Assembly: GCA_003232015.1 (NCBI GenBank)
Contig: QIKU01000263.1
Span: forward strand, 1 to 26,664
DNA from: Gammaproteobacteria bacterium
GTDB taxonomy: Bacteria; Pseudomonadota; Gammaproteobacteria; UBA6429
Direction of reading: 5' to 3'
Length of the DNA: 26,664 nt
Below, piece after piece: positions 7,688 to 15,469 of this stretch (positions are counted from its first letter, which is position 1; each line of letters opens with the position of its first letter). The translations under genes were made by a program, and so were the position numbers. The notes below the pieces were generated by a model. It saw nothing but the letters and a program-made list of their open reading frames with translations, was not told the DNA's origin and made no database searches.

Positions 7688-8938
7688 TTACGATCTGGCT
7701 AAATGCGCAATCCGAACCGGTGCAGGTGGATGGGAATCATAAAAAGCAGAATAAAGTGGGTCGGGTGTGAGTGTATTGGAATTTTCTTCATAGAGTTTAA
7801 CCAGCGCAGTAATAAGATGATTAGCATCGGTATTTTCTGCGGCAAATTCATCGGCTTCGAATTCATGTTTACGGCTCATTAGCGAAAAAATCGGAGTGAG
7901 GAAGATACTAATTAAAGGTGTAACAAGCATAAACAGAATTAAGGCCATATGTGACGAAACCTGAGTCACGCCTAAACCTTCATAGATAAAGCTTTGATCA
8001 ATTAACCAGGCTAACAATGCTAAACCACCCAGACTCATCAATGCCATGGTGAAAATACGTTTTTTAATATGGTTACGTTTAAAATGCCCCAGTTCATGTG
8101 CAAGCACGGCTTCAATTTCATTATGTTGTAAAGAATTGAGCAGGGTGTCAAAAAAGACGATGCGTTTGTTGCTACCAAAGCCGGTAAAATAGGCATTACC
8201 GTGGCTTGAACGCTTGGAACCATCCATAATAAATACGCCGTTACTGGTAAAACCGCAACGTTCGAGTAGTTGAGTAATTTTAGATTTAAGCTCCGGCTCG
8301 TCCAGCGGCGTAAATTTGTTAAAGATGGGCGCGATAAACGCAGGGTAGAGCCACATCATTAGCATACTAAAACCAAACCAGCTTCCCCATACATAGAGCC
8401 ACCAGTAAGGGCTGACATCACGTAAGTCCATTAACCAAAGTACAAAGTATAAAAACGGCAGGCCAATGACGAGCATGATGGCCGTTGATTTTAGCGTGTC
8501 GGTTATAAACATTTTAAGTGTCAGGCGGTTAAAGCCAAACTTTTCTTCAATAACAAATGTTTTGTACAGGGTGAAAGGAAGATCCAGAAAGCCGGAGATT
8601 AACCCTAAACCAAAAATGACGGCGATACCGGTGAAAATTGGGCTAAACTCAAATGAGCGGATAAAGCCATCCAGCAATTGCAAGCCGCCCCCGAGTGTCC
8701 ATATTGCAAGTAAAATGGTAGCAAAGCTGAGTTCGAGTATGCCAAATTTGCTTCGAGTCACCGTGTAATCGGCTGCTTTTTGGTGAGCTTCAAGTGATAT
8801 TTTATCTGCAAAAGCAGCGGGCACCGCTGCGCGATGAGCCTGAATATGCTTAATATGGCGGCGTGATAACCACAGTTGTAATGTGTAAGAGGCAATAAGT
8901 AAAAAGATAAAGCTGGTCTGGATATCGCTGGCTGTCAT
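7688..8938 (-). CDS. M48 family (Ste24/CAAX protease 1-like) membrane metallopeptidase
   Basis: This is a 416-residue integral membrane zinc peptidase. The catalytic HELGH motif lies at residues 281-285, and an EFEAD motif at 359-363 supplies the third zinc ligand. Several hydrophobic segments flank the active site (about 8-24, 68-90, 100-120, 148-172, 180-205, 295-315, 330-352). The N-terminal segment SKFGILELSF and the IEEKFGFNRLT motif are typical of Ste24-like enzymes and absent from the shorter HtpX. Bacteria lack CAAX prenylation, so the substrate is probably a misfolded or regulated membrane protein; this is inference. It is the first gene of the minus-strand group with the cytochrome and rsgA and diverges from orn over 122 bases. 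Confidence 0.92.
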   Translation of the reverse strand: MTASDIQTSFIFLLIASYTLQLWLSRRHIKHIQAHRAAVPAAFADKISLEAHQKAADYTVTRSKFGILELSFATILLAIWTLGGGLQLLDGFIRSFEFSPIFTGIAVIFGLGLISGFLDLPFTLYKTFVIEEKFGFNRLTLKMFITDTLKSTAIMLVIGLPFLYFVLWLMDLRDVSPYWWLYVWGSWFGFSMLMMWLYPAFIAPIFNKFTPLDEPELKSKITQLLERCGFTSNGVFIMDGSKRSSHGNAYFTGFGSNKRIVFFDTLLNSLQHNEIEAVLAHELGHFKRNHIKKRIFTMALMSLGGLALLAWLIDQSFIYEGLGVTQVSSHMALILFMLVTPLISIFLTPIFSLMSRKHEFEADEFAAENTDANHLITALVKLYEENSNTLTPDPLYSAFYDSHPPAPVRIAHLARS

Positions 8939-8978
8939 AGGAATACAATCACTTTGAATATTTATTTTCTAAAAACGG

Positions 8979-8994
8979 GCACTTATACAAGTGC
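8979..8994. repeat. Short perfect inverted repeat between the divergent M48 peptidase gene and orn
   Basis: GCACTT (8979-8984), ATAC, and AAGTGC (8989-8994) form 6-base inverted arms with a four-base centre. It lies 40 bases before the M48 start on the minus strand and 66 before orn. It could be an operator for a dimeric regulator or an RNA hairpin in the leader of the peptidase gene; chance occurrence is possible. Confidence 0.35.
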
Positions 8995-9060
8995 AAAAAT
9001 GCTAAACTTTGCTAATTATATCGAGTTCGTTCGCTGATAGCTATTATATAAGGAATAACC

Positions 9061-9612
9061 ATGGAACAAAATGCAAATAATCTAATCTGGATTGATTTGG
9101 AAATGACCGGTTTAGACACCCAGAATGATGTCATTATTGAAATTGCTACCATTGTGACCGATGCAGAACTGAATATTCTTGCAGAAGGCCCGATGATTGC
9201 AATACACCAGCCTGATTCAGTGATGGCGGGTATGGATGACTGGAACACCAAACAGCATGGTGGCTCAGGCCTGACCGAAAGAGTGAAGCAAAGCCAGCAT
9301 AACGAAAAGCAAGCTGAGCAAGAGACCATTGATTTTCTACGACAGTATGTGCCGGCAAAAATGTCGCCTATGTGTGGTAATAGCATTTGCCAGGATAGGC
9401 GTTTTTTAGCACGCTGTATGCCTGAACTAGAAGTGTTTTTTCATTATCGTAATCTTGATGTCAGCAGCATTAAAGAACTGGTTAAACGCTGGAAACCTGA
9501 AATTGCCAGTGGTTTAACGAAACAGTCATCACATCTTGCTATGGACGATGTAAAGGATTCTATTAATGAATTAATTTATTATCGTAGCCACTTTTTTAAT
9601 CTGAATAAGTAA
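9061..9612 (+). CDS. orn: Oligoribonuclease
   Basis: Orn is the essential 3'-5' exonuclease that finishes RNA decay by degrading dinucleotides, including pGpG from c-di-GMP turnover. The 183-residue protein shows the DEDDh set: Asp12 and Glu14 in [10 protein letters not shown], Asp112 in the CQDRRFL segment, His158 in the SSHLAMDD segment, and the paired Asp162/163. The length matches E. coli Orn (181 aa). A clear ribosome binding site (AAGGAA) precedes the ATG. It is divergent from the M48 gene and followed by a 229-base gap before fliL. Removal of pGpG links it functionally to c-di-GMP control of motility, though that is general knowledge rather than something shown here. Confidence 0.98.
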   Translation: MEQNANNLIWIDLEMTGLDTQNDVIIEIATIVTDAELNILAEGPMIAIHQPDSVMAGMDDWNTKQHGGSGLTERVKQSQHNEKQAEQETIDFLRQYVPAKMSPMCGNSICQDRRFLARCMPELEVFFHYRNLDVSSIKELVKRWKPEIASGLTKQSSHLAMDDVKDSINELIYYRSHFFNLNK

Positions 9613-9642
9613 CTAAAATCGCCCTGTCCTAAAATGATTTGC

Positions 9643-9659
9643 TCGAGTCAGTAACTCGA
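9643..9659 (+). terminator. Weak hairpin after orn, possible transcript end
   Basis: TCGAGT (9643-9648), a five-base loop, and ACTCGA (9654-9659) form a perfect 6-bp stem 31 bases after the orn stop. A proper U-tract is lacking; the following bases are a mixed AAGCCTTCCTTAATCTT. It is the only convincing stem between orn and the sigma-54 promoter of fliL, so it may protect or end the orn message. Confidence 0.35.
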
Positions 9660-9724
9660 CAAGCCTTCCTTAATCTTGCGCCAAAGGATTGACGTGTAGA
9701 CTTTTTTATTTCCTAATCTATTGA

Positions 9725-9741
9725 TTTAATTCTAAATTAAA
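9725..9741. repeat. AT-rich palindrome upstream of the fliL sigma-54 promoter
   Basis: TTTAATT-CTA-AATTAAA is a perfect inverted repeat with 7-base arms. It ends 13 bases before the -24 element of the fliL promoter. Sigma-54 promoters need an enhancer-binding activator; in polar flagellates this is FleQ/FlrC-type. The palindrome may be such a site, but it does not clearly match the published FleQ consensus, and AT-rich palindromes can arise by chance. Confidence 0.3.
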
Positions 9742-9754
9742 AATTAAGCCAGCG

Positions 9755-9770
9755 TGGCATGTGTTTTGCA
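9755..9770 (+). promoter_or_regulatory. Sigma-54 (RpoN) promoter of the fliL operon
   Basis: TGGCATGTGTTTTGCA matches the sigma-54 consensus TGGCACG-N4-TTGCA at every defined position but one (T instead of C at the sixth), and the GG and GC dinucleotides are exactly spaced. The predicted start of transcription is near 9780, about 60 bases before fliL. This promoter probably drives the tightly packed genes from fliL onward, as RpoN does for flagellar middle genes in Pseudomonas and Vibrio. Confidence 0.85.
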
Positions 9771-9783
9771 CTTTAGCTAATAC

Positions 9784-9797
9784 AAGCACAGGTGCTT
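9784..9797 (+). repeat. Small inverted repeat at the 5' end of the fliL leader
   Basis: AAGCAC-AG-GTGCTT begins about four bases after the predicted sigma-54 transcript start. As RNA it could form a 5-bp stem with a four-base loop near the 5' end, possibly stabilising the long message; as DNA it could be an operator. Only the symmetry is seen. Confidence 0.3.
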
Positions 9798-9841
9798 ACT
9801 ATTTATAATTTTAATAAGGGTTACTTTCTTAAGGAAAAGTC

Positions 9842-10420
9842 ATGGCGAAAGAAGAAAAAGAAAAAGATCTTGATCTTGACGTAGAACAAAAAGGCAAAAG
9901 CAAAACTACCCTGCTGATTATTGTTTTAATTGTTGTGGTACTGGCCGTTGGTGGTGGTGTAGCGGCTCTGCTTTTATTAGGTGATGACAGCGAAGGCGCA
10001 AAGGACGGGGTAAAAAGTGAAAAGGCCGCACCAGCTCCAGCAGCAGATGCGATTTATTCAGAACTACGTCCTACTTTTATCATTAATTTTGAAGATACAA
10101 GTAAGGCGCGCTATGTTCAGCTGGACTTAACCGTAATGGCGCATACACAAAAATCGATTGATTTAGTGCAGGAGCATTCTCCTGTTATCCGCAATAATAT
10201 TATTGCAATACTAAGCGGCCAGAAATATGAAGTACTTAGCACATATGAAGGGAAGCAAAAACTGCGTGCTGAATTATTAAACTCAATTAACCAGACAATT
10301 GCTACGGAAGTAAATAACATGCCAGCCGCTGATCCAAAGGCGGATGGGACAGCTGCTCCTCTGCCGCCAGGGAATAATTATATTAAAGCCGTTTATTTTA
10401 CTAGCCTGGTTATGCAGTAA
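9842..10420 (+). CDS. fliL: Flagellar basal-body-associated protein FliL
   Basis: FliL is a single-pass inner-membrane protein that surrounds the stator and supports torque, especially at high load. The 192-residue protein has a short, highly charged cytoplasmic N-terminus (KEEKEKDLDLDVEQKGKSK), one membrane helix at about 23-46, an acidic/Ala-Pro linker, and a periplasmic stomatin-like domain from about residue 75 (LRPTFIINFEDTSKARYVQLDLTVMA). A strong ribosome binding site (AAGGAAAA) precedes the ATG. It is the first gene after the sigma-54 promoter and lies 10 bases before fliM. The usual upstream neighbour fliK is absent; orn stands there instead, so fliE-K genes must lie elsewhere. Confidence 0.94.
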   Translation: MAKEEKEKDLDLDVEQKGKSKTTLLIIVLIVVVLAVGGGVAALLLLGDDSEGAKDGVKSEKAAPAPAADAIYSELRPTFIINFEDTSKARYVQLDLTVMAHTQKSIDLVQEHSPVIRNNIIAILSGQKYEVLSTYEGKQKLRAELLNSINQTIATEVNNMPAADPKADGTAAPLPPGNNYIKAVYFTSLVMQ

Positions 10421-10430
10421 GGGATAGCGT

Positions 10431-11450
10431 ATGTCAGTTAATGAACTTTTATCCCAGGACGAAATTGATGCGCTTTTGCATGGTGTTGATAGTGGTGATG
10501 TTGAAACGGATGATGCGGAATTAAATGATGGCGTTGCCCGGCAATTTGATTTTGCCTCGCATGACCGCATTGTTCGTGGTCGGATGCCAACCCTTGAGAT
10601 GATAAACGAACGTTTTGCTCGCCAGTTTAGAATTAGCATTTTTAATTTATTAAGACGCTCAGCAGAAATTTCAGTCAGTGGCGTACAAATGCTCAAGTTT
10701 TCTGAATATCTGCACAGTATGTTTGTTCCCACCAGTTTAAATATTGTAAAGCTAAAACCTTTGCGCGGCCCGGCTTTATGCGTCTTTGATCCTAAACTGG
10801 TTTTTATCCTGGTGGATAATTTTTTTGGTGGCACCGGGCGACATGCCAAAATTGAAGGCCGAGAGTTTACACCAACCGAACAACGTGTAATCAGTTTAGT
10901 ACTGGAACTTGCGTTTAAAGATTTGCAGGAAGCATGGAAGCCGGTACTACCGGTTGAGTTTGAATTTCTAAGTAGAGAAGTAAATCCTCAGTTTGCCAAT
11001 ATCGTTAGCCCGAATGAAGTTGTTGTATTAAGCACCTTTCATGTGGAGCTAGATGGTGGTGGTGGTGATTTTCAGGTCACGCTTCCATATTCAATGCTGG
11101 AGCCTATTCGTGAGTTACTCGATGCTGGTTTACAAAGTGACACAGCAGAAAAAGATGACCGCTGGACAATCTCACTTTTAGAAGAAATAAAGTTGGCAGA
11201 AATTCCGTTGTATTCTGAATTAACGGAAGTTGATTTGTCACTGCGTGATGTACTGAATTTTAAAGAAGGTGATGTTATTCCAATTGACTTACCGGATGAA
11301 GTGACCTTGTTGAGTGAAGAAATACCATTGTTTCGCTGTGAGTACGGTATTTCGGAAGGGATGATGGCAGTGAAAATTAACAGCCCAATTAAGAAAGGGC
11401 TTCCTGCCGCTGATTCGATATTGATGTTAGAAGGAGAAAATAATGAGTGA
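10431..11450 (+). CDS. fliM: Flagellar motor switch protein FliM
   Basis: FliM is the C-ring protein that binds phosphorylated CheY and switches rotation direction. The 339-residue protein starts with the conserved CheY-binding peptide: LSQDEIDALLHG at residues 7-18. A middle CheC-like domain that contacts FliG follows (about 45-230, including the FFGGTGR motif), then a C-terminal SpoA domain (about 250-330) that pairs with FliN. The length matches E. coli FliM (334 aa). The stop overlaps the start of fliN by eight bases, indicating coupled translation. The N-terminal peptide resembles three repeats in the CheA linker of this window. Confidence 0.98.
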   Translation: MSVNELLSQDEIDALLHGVDSGDVETDDAELNDGVARQFDFASHDRIVRGRMPTLEMINERFARQFRISIFNLLRRSAEISVSGVQMLKFSEYLHSMFVPTSLNIVKLKPLRGPALCVFDPKLVFILVDNFFGGTGRHAKIEGREFTPTEQRVISLVLELAFKDLQEAWKPVLPVEFEFLSREVNPQFANIVSPNEVVVLSTFHVELDGGGGDFQVTLPYSMLEPIRELLDAGLQSDTAEKDDRWTISLLEEIKLAEIPLYSELTEVDLSLRDVLNFKEGDVIPIDLPDEVTLLSEEIPLFRCEYGISEGMMAVKINSPIKKGLPAADSILMLEGENNE

Positions 11451-11874
11451 TTCAGATAATGAATCGGATGTAATGGATGAATGGGCAGAGGCTCTGGAAG
11501 AGTCAGGTGATGCTAACTCGGATGATTCCAGTTCAGATGCAGTTGCCGCCGATGCCGGTGTGACGGCAGCAGGGTTTGACAACCTGGAAGATAATTCAAG
11601 CGCTTCCGGTGATGATATTAATATGGATGTTATTTTAGACATTCCGGTAAAACTATCAATGGAGATAGGGCGTACCAGTGTCAACATTCGTAGCTTGTTG
11701 CAACTAAATCAGGGTTCGGTTATTGAGCTGGACAGAATGGCAGGTGAACCATTAGATGTTTTAGTCAATGGGACGCTTATTGCACATGGTGAGGTGGTGG
11801 TTGTTAACGAAAAATTTGGTATTCGTTTAACCGATGTAGTGAGCCCAGCCGAACGTGTTAAGAAACTGCGTTAA
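11443..11874 (+). CDS. fliN: Flagellar motor switch protein FliN
   Basis: FliN forms the lower C-ring with FliM and also docks the export ATPase complex through FliH. The 143-residue protein has an acidic, Ser/Asp/Ala-rich N-terminal tail (about 1-60) that includes DEWAEALEE (12-20), then a compact SpoA domain from about residue 65 (ILDIPVKLSMEIGRTSVNIRSLLQLNQGSVIELD) ending VVNEKFGIRLTDVV. The length is close to E. coli FliN (137 aa). Its ATG lies inside the end of fliM with GGAG shortly upstream. Confidence 0.97.
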   Translation: MSDSDNESDVMDEWAEALEESGDANSDDSSSDAVAADAGVTAAGFDNLEDNSSASGDDINMDVILDIPVKLSMEIGRTSVNIRSLLQLNQGSVIELDRMAGEPLDVLVNGTLIAHGEVVVVNEKFGIRLTDVVSPAERVKKLR

Positions 11875-11886
11875 CTGCATATTGCC

Positions 11887-12510
11887 ATGGACTTAACCCG
11901 CAGTAATACTTTTGTAAAAAAAGTCATATTTAGTATAAGTTTTATATTTCTGGTCAATATATCTTATGCTACTGCAGCTGCTTCAGGAGATAAAGACGTT
12001 ATTGAAGCGCAGGAAATAAAATCTGCCCCATTGAATCCCAAACTAAAATCCAGTTTAGAACCAAGCACCAATGCAGACGCAAAGATAGGCGATGCTCTGG
12101 AAAGCGCTTCGCATATTGGTGTGTCTAATTATCTACAGATGATTTTGGGTTTGTTCGGCGTTGTTGCCTTTATTTTTGCTATCGCATGGCTTGCTAAACG
12201 TATGGGGGCTTTAAATGCGTCTTATTCATCTAGTTTAAAGGTTGTGGCTGCTTTAAATGTTGGCCATCGTGAAAAAATTATTGTTGTACAGGTAATGGAT
12301 AAGCAATTATTAGTTGGTGTTACACAAACTAATATTCAGTTGTTATCTGAGTTAGACGAACCTATATCTGAATCTGCCCCTCCATCTTTTGGCGGTTTCC
12401 AGGAAAAGTTACAGGCTGCGATTATTGGCCAAAAAGATAAATTCCAGAAAGGAAAAAGTGCCGTTAATAAATCGTCAGCGAATGATTTTAGAAAGGATGA
12501 CGATAAATGA
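11887..12510 (+). CDS. fliO: Flagellar biosynthetic protein FliO
   Basis: FliO is a membrane chaperone that helps assemble the FliP ring of the flagellar export gate. The 207 residues include an N-terminal hydrophobic segment (about 12-31), likely a signal sequence, a Ser/Pro-rich stretch, and a membrane helix at about 83-103. A small cytoplasmic domain ([28 protein letters not shown]) precedes a basic tail. It is longer than E. coli FliO (121 aa), as in Pseudomonas-type relatives. The ribosome binding site is poor; fliN ends 12 bases upstream, so coupling is plausible. Its TGA overlaps the fliP ATG. Confidence 0.9.
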   Translation: MDLTRSNTFVKKVIFSISFIFLVNISYATAAASGDKDVIEAQEIKSAPLNPKLKSSLEPSTNADAKIGDALESASHIGVSNYLQMILGLFGVVAFIFAIAWLAKRMGALNASYSSSLKVVAALNVGHREKIIVVQVMDKQLLVGVTQTNIQLLSELDEPISESAPPSFGGFQEKLQAAIIGQKDKFQKGKSAVNKSSANDFRKDDDK

Positions 12511-13241
12511 AGTGGTTTTTCTGGCTGGCATTATTATTTTTACCTGCTTCAGGCATGGCAGCAGAAGCTTTTGAGGCTTTTTCAGTAAAAACACAAGCCA
12601 GTGGTGAGCAGGTTTATTCAGTCAGTATTCAAACTCTGGCCTTAATGACCGTATTAAGCTTGTTGCCTGCGGCATTAATGATGATGACATCGTTTACCCG
12701 TATTATTATTGTTCTGTCCATTCTTCGCCAGGCATTGGGTTTAATGCAAACCCCGTCTTCACAAACATTGATAGGTCTAGCTCTATTTTTAACCTTCTTT
12801 GTTATGGCGCCGGTGTTTAACCAGATTAACACATCGGCACTGCAACCCTATTTAAACGATTCAATTTCTTTTCAAACGGCGACCGAAAAGGGTGGCGAGC
12901 CATTACGTGAATTTATGTTAGGGCAAACACGTGAATCGGATATTAGCATGTTTATGAAGATATCAGGGGATAAGGATTACGTCTCGAAAAAAGATATTCC
13001 TTTTACTATTTTAGTGCCGGCTTTTGTAACAAGTGAATTAAAAACAGCTTTTCAGATTGGGTTTTTACTATTTATTCCTTTTTTGATTATTGATTTAGTG
13101 ATTGCCAGTGTTTTGATGTCGATGGGTATGGTGATGTTGTCCCCAATGATTGTGTCTTTACCCTTTAAAATAATGTTGTTCGTTCTGGTCGATGGCTGGA
13201 CATTAATTATGGGAACGTTGGCGTCCAGTTTTTATGTTTAA
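12507..13241 (+). CDS. fliP: Flagellar export gate protein FliP
   Basis: FliP forms the pentameric core of the type III export gate in the inner membrane. The 244-residue protein begins with a cleavable-type signal ([18 protein letters not shown]), then the conserved membrane segment [21 protein letters not shown], the [21 protein letters not shown] motif, a periplasmic loop, and the C-terminal [22 protein letters not shown] and [13 protein letters not shown] segments. The length matches E. coli FliP (245 aa). The ATG overlaps the fliO stop by four bases. Confidence 0.98.
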   Translation: MKWFFWLALLFLPASGMAAEAFEAFSVKTQASGEQVYSVSIQTLALMTVLSLLPAALMMMTSFTRIIIVLSILRQALGLMQTPSSQTLIGLALFLTFFVMAPVFNQINTSALQPYLNDSISFQTATEKGGEPLREFMLGQTRESDISMFMKISGDKDYVSKKDIPFTILVPAFVTSELKTAFQIGFLLFIPFLIIDLVIASVLMSMGMVMLSPMIVSLPFKIMLFVLVDGWTLIMGTLASSFYV

Positions 13242-13276
13242 TATTTTTTATTGCGGTTTATAAGTCGAGGTTATGT

Positions 13277-13546
13277 ATGACACCTGAAAGTGTTTTATCT
13301 ATATTTCAACACGCACTTGAAATTATTCTTTTGCTAATCGTGGTGATTTTGGTGCCAGCACTAATGGTTGGTTTGTTAGTGAGTATGTTTCAGGCAGCAA
13401 CGCAGATCAATGAGCAAACTTTAAGTTTTATTCCGAAATTGATTGTAACGCTTGGTGTTTTGATGGCAGCAGGCCCCTGGATGTTGCGTATTCTGGTTGA
13501 GTACACAACTAAATTGATACAAGACATTCCCTATTTAATAAGGTGA
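13277..13546 (+). CDS. fliQ: Flagellar export gate protein FliQ
   Basis: FliQ is a small export-gate subunit, present in four copies around FliP/FliR. Its 89 residues contain two hydrophobic helices (about 14-37 and 52-75) separated by the conserved AATQINEQTLSFIPK loop. The length is identical to E. coli FliQ (89 aa). It lies 35 bases after fliP and four bases before fliR. Confidence 0.97.
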   Translation: MTPESVLSIFQHALEIILLLIVVILVPALMVGLLVSMFQAATQINEQTLSFIPKLIVTLGVLMAAGPWMLRILVEYTTKLIQDIPYLIR

Positions 13547-13549
13547 GTA

Positions 13550-14317
13550 ATGGTTATTACCGGCTCAGAACTAACCGCACTAGTGGGTTCCTTTCTCTGG
13601 CCTTTATTTAGAGTGAGTGCGGTGGTGATGACAGCACCCATATTTGGCGCAAAAACAGTACCGATGCGAATAAAATTATTTATTAGTCTGGTGCTAACGA
13701 GTGTTGTTGTTCCTTTATTGCCACCGATGCCCGCAGTGGAAGTGTTTAGTTTGCAGGGGTTGTATATTACGGCGAACCAAATACTTATTGGTGTTGCTAT
13801 TGGGTTTACCACACAACTGGTGTTCGCTGCCATTATTACTGCCGGTCAGATTGTTGCGATGCAAATGGGTCTTGGTTTTTCATTGATGGTAGATCCGCAA
13901 AATGGCACGCAGGCACCGGTATTAAGCCAGTTTTATATTATTTTTGTGGTGCTTATATTTTTAAGTCTAAATGGGCATCTGGTTCTGGTTCAGGTAATGG
14001 TTGATGGTTTTGAAACACTACCGATTGCACTAACCGGCTTGTCAACCGATAGTCTATGGGGAATTGTAACCTGGGGCGCTTATATTTTTTCAGGTGCATT
14101 AGGTATTGCAATACCGACTATTGCATCATTACTTGTTGTTAATTTGTCATTTGGCATTATGACGCGAGCTGCACCACAATTAAATATTTTTGCAATTGGC
14201 TTTCCTATAACAATGATTCTTGGGTTTGCACTTGTGTTGCTAACTATTTCAAATGTTTCGCCAAAGTCGAATGAGTTGTTTTTAAATGTGTATCAGTTAA
14301 TTCGAGGTTTCCATTAG
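13550..14317 (+). CDS. fliR: Flagellar export gate protein FliR
   Basis: FliR completes the export gate with FliP and FliQ. The 255-residue protein has about six hydrophobic segments; the conserved RVSAVVMTAPIFGAKTVPMRIK region is near residues 21-42, and the GFSLMVDPQNGTQAPVLSQF segment near 108-127. The length matches E. coli FliR (261 aa). An AAGGTGAG ribosome binding site overlaps the end of fliQ, and flhB begins two bases after its stop. Confidence 0.97.
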   Translation: MVITGSELTALVGSFLWPLFRVSAVVMTAPIFGAKTVPMRIKLFISLVLTSVVVPLLPPMPAVEVFSLQGLYITANQILIGVAIGFTTQLVFAAIITAGQIVAMQMGLGFSLMVDPQNGTQAPVLSQFYIIFVVLIFLSLNGHLVLVQVMVDGFETLPIALTGLSTDSLWGIVTWGAYIFSGALGIAIPTIASLLVVNLSFGIMTRAAPQLNIFAIGFPITMILGFALVLLTISNVSPKSNELFLNVYQLIRGFH

Positions 14318-14319
14318 TA

Positions 14320-15450
14320 ATGGCTGAAGATACTGGACAAGAACGCACTGAAGAGGCGACCCCCCGACGTAAACAACAAGCGCGGGAAAAGGGGCAAGTT
14401 CCTTCGTCACGGGAATTAAATACTATGGTCATGATGCTGGCGGCAGCCGGTTCTTTGGCGCTGCTTGGGCCAGGAATAGTACAGGGAATAAAAGAGTTAG
14501 CTGTGTGGAATTTACAGGTTAGTCGTGAACAAATATTTGATGTGAGCACCATGTTTTCATTGTTGGAAGAATCATTATTGCATGCAGTGTTGAGTTTAGC
14601 ACCTTTTTTCCTGGTTATGATTTTTGCTGCATTAGTTGGGCCGATTGTGATTGGTGGTGTAAATTTTAGTATGCAGGCTATGGTATTTAAATTTGACAAG
14701 CTTGATCCGATTAAAGGCCTGGGGCGGGTTTTTTCAATCAAAGGGCTGGTTGAACTTATTAAGGCACTGATTAAATTCCTTGTTATCGGTACGGTTGCGG
14801 TTGTGTTTTTATACCATCAATTTGATAATTACCTTGGTCTGGGTAATGAGCCTATCAGTCTTGCTTTGCCTCATACCACGCAGTTGTTGATTGCCGCTTT
14901 TATTACTATTGCGGCGTCTTTAATACTTATTGCACTGGTTGACGTGCCATTCCAGATTTGGGATTACAAAAAACAATTGAAGATGACCTTTCAGGAAGTG
15001 AAGGACGAGAATAAAGACACAGAAGGTAATCCCGAAGTACGTAGTCGGATAAAACGCGTACAGAATGAAATAGCGCAGCGGCGAATGATGTCCGAAGTGC
15101 CTGAAGCTGATGTTATTATTACCAATCCGGAACATTACTCCATTGCCTTAAAATACGACCCAAAAACAATGGCGGCTCCCTTGCTGGTTGCAAAAGGGGT
15201 GGATATTATTGCCATGCAGATACGGCGTGTTGCTAATGAAAACAATGTGCCTATTTTAGAATCACCTCCCCTGGCTCGCTCGTTGTACCACACCACTGAA
15301 ATTAACGCGGCCATTCCTGCCGGTTTATATCTGGCTGTAGCTCAGGTGTTGGCTTATATATTCAAGTTACGAAAAACAAACTCCACTCAATATGCAAATC
15401 ACAAAATGAGGGATTTAGATATTCCTGATGATTTGCAATTTGATAGTTAA
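14320..15450 (+). CDS. flhB: Flagellar export switch protein FlhB
   Basis: FlhB controls the switch of export specificity from rod/hook to filament subunits. The 376-residue protein has a cytoplasmic N-terminus with the conserved ERTEEATPRRKQQAREKGQVP, four membrane segments (about 33-52, 86-110, 142-165, 185-207), and a cytoplasmic C-domain that self-cleaves between Asn269 and Pro270. The cleavage motif reads NPEH rather than the usual NPTH; the reactive Asn and Pro are kept, so cleavage should still occur. The tail (residues 350-376) is polar. It is translationally close to fliR, and flhA follows 19 bases later. Confidence 0.97.
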   Translation: MAEDTGQERTEEATPRRKQQAREKGQVPSSRELNTMVMMLAAAGSLALLGPGIVQGIKELAVWNLQVSREQIFDVSTMFSLLEESLLHAVLSLAPFFLVMIFAALVGPIVIGGVNFSMQAMVFKFDKLDPIKGLGRVFSIKGLVELIKALIKFLVIGTVAVVFLYHQFDNYLGLGNEPISLALPHTTQLLIAAFITIAASLILIALVDVPFQIWDYKKQLKMTFQEVKDENKDTEGNPEVRSRIKRVQNEIAQRRMMSEVPEADVIITNPEHYSIALKYDPKTMAAPLLVAKGVDIIAMQIRRVANENNVPILESPPLARSLYHTTEINAAIPAGLYLAVAQVLAYIFKLRKTNSTQYANHKMRDLDIPDDLQFDS

Positions 15451-15469
15451 TTTAGGTAAGGCATAAAAA

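Noticed and set aside
10283..10849. 188-codon minus-strand frame opposite fliL/fliM
   Set aside because: Antisense shadow of two conserved flagellar genes; no motif or ribosome binding site supports it.
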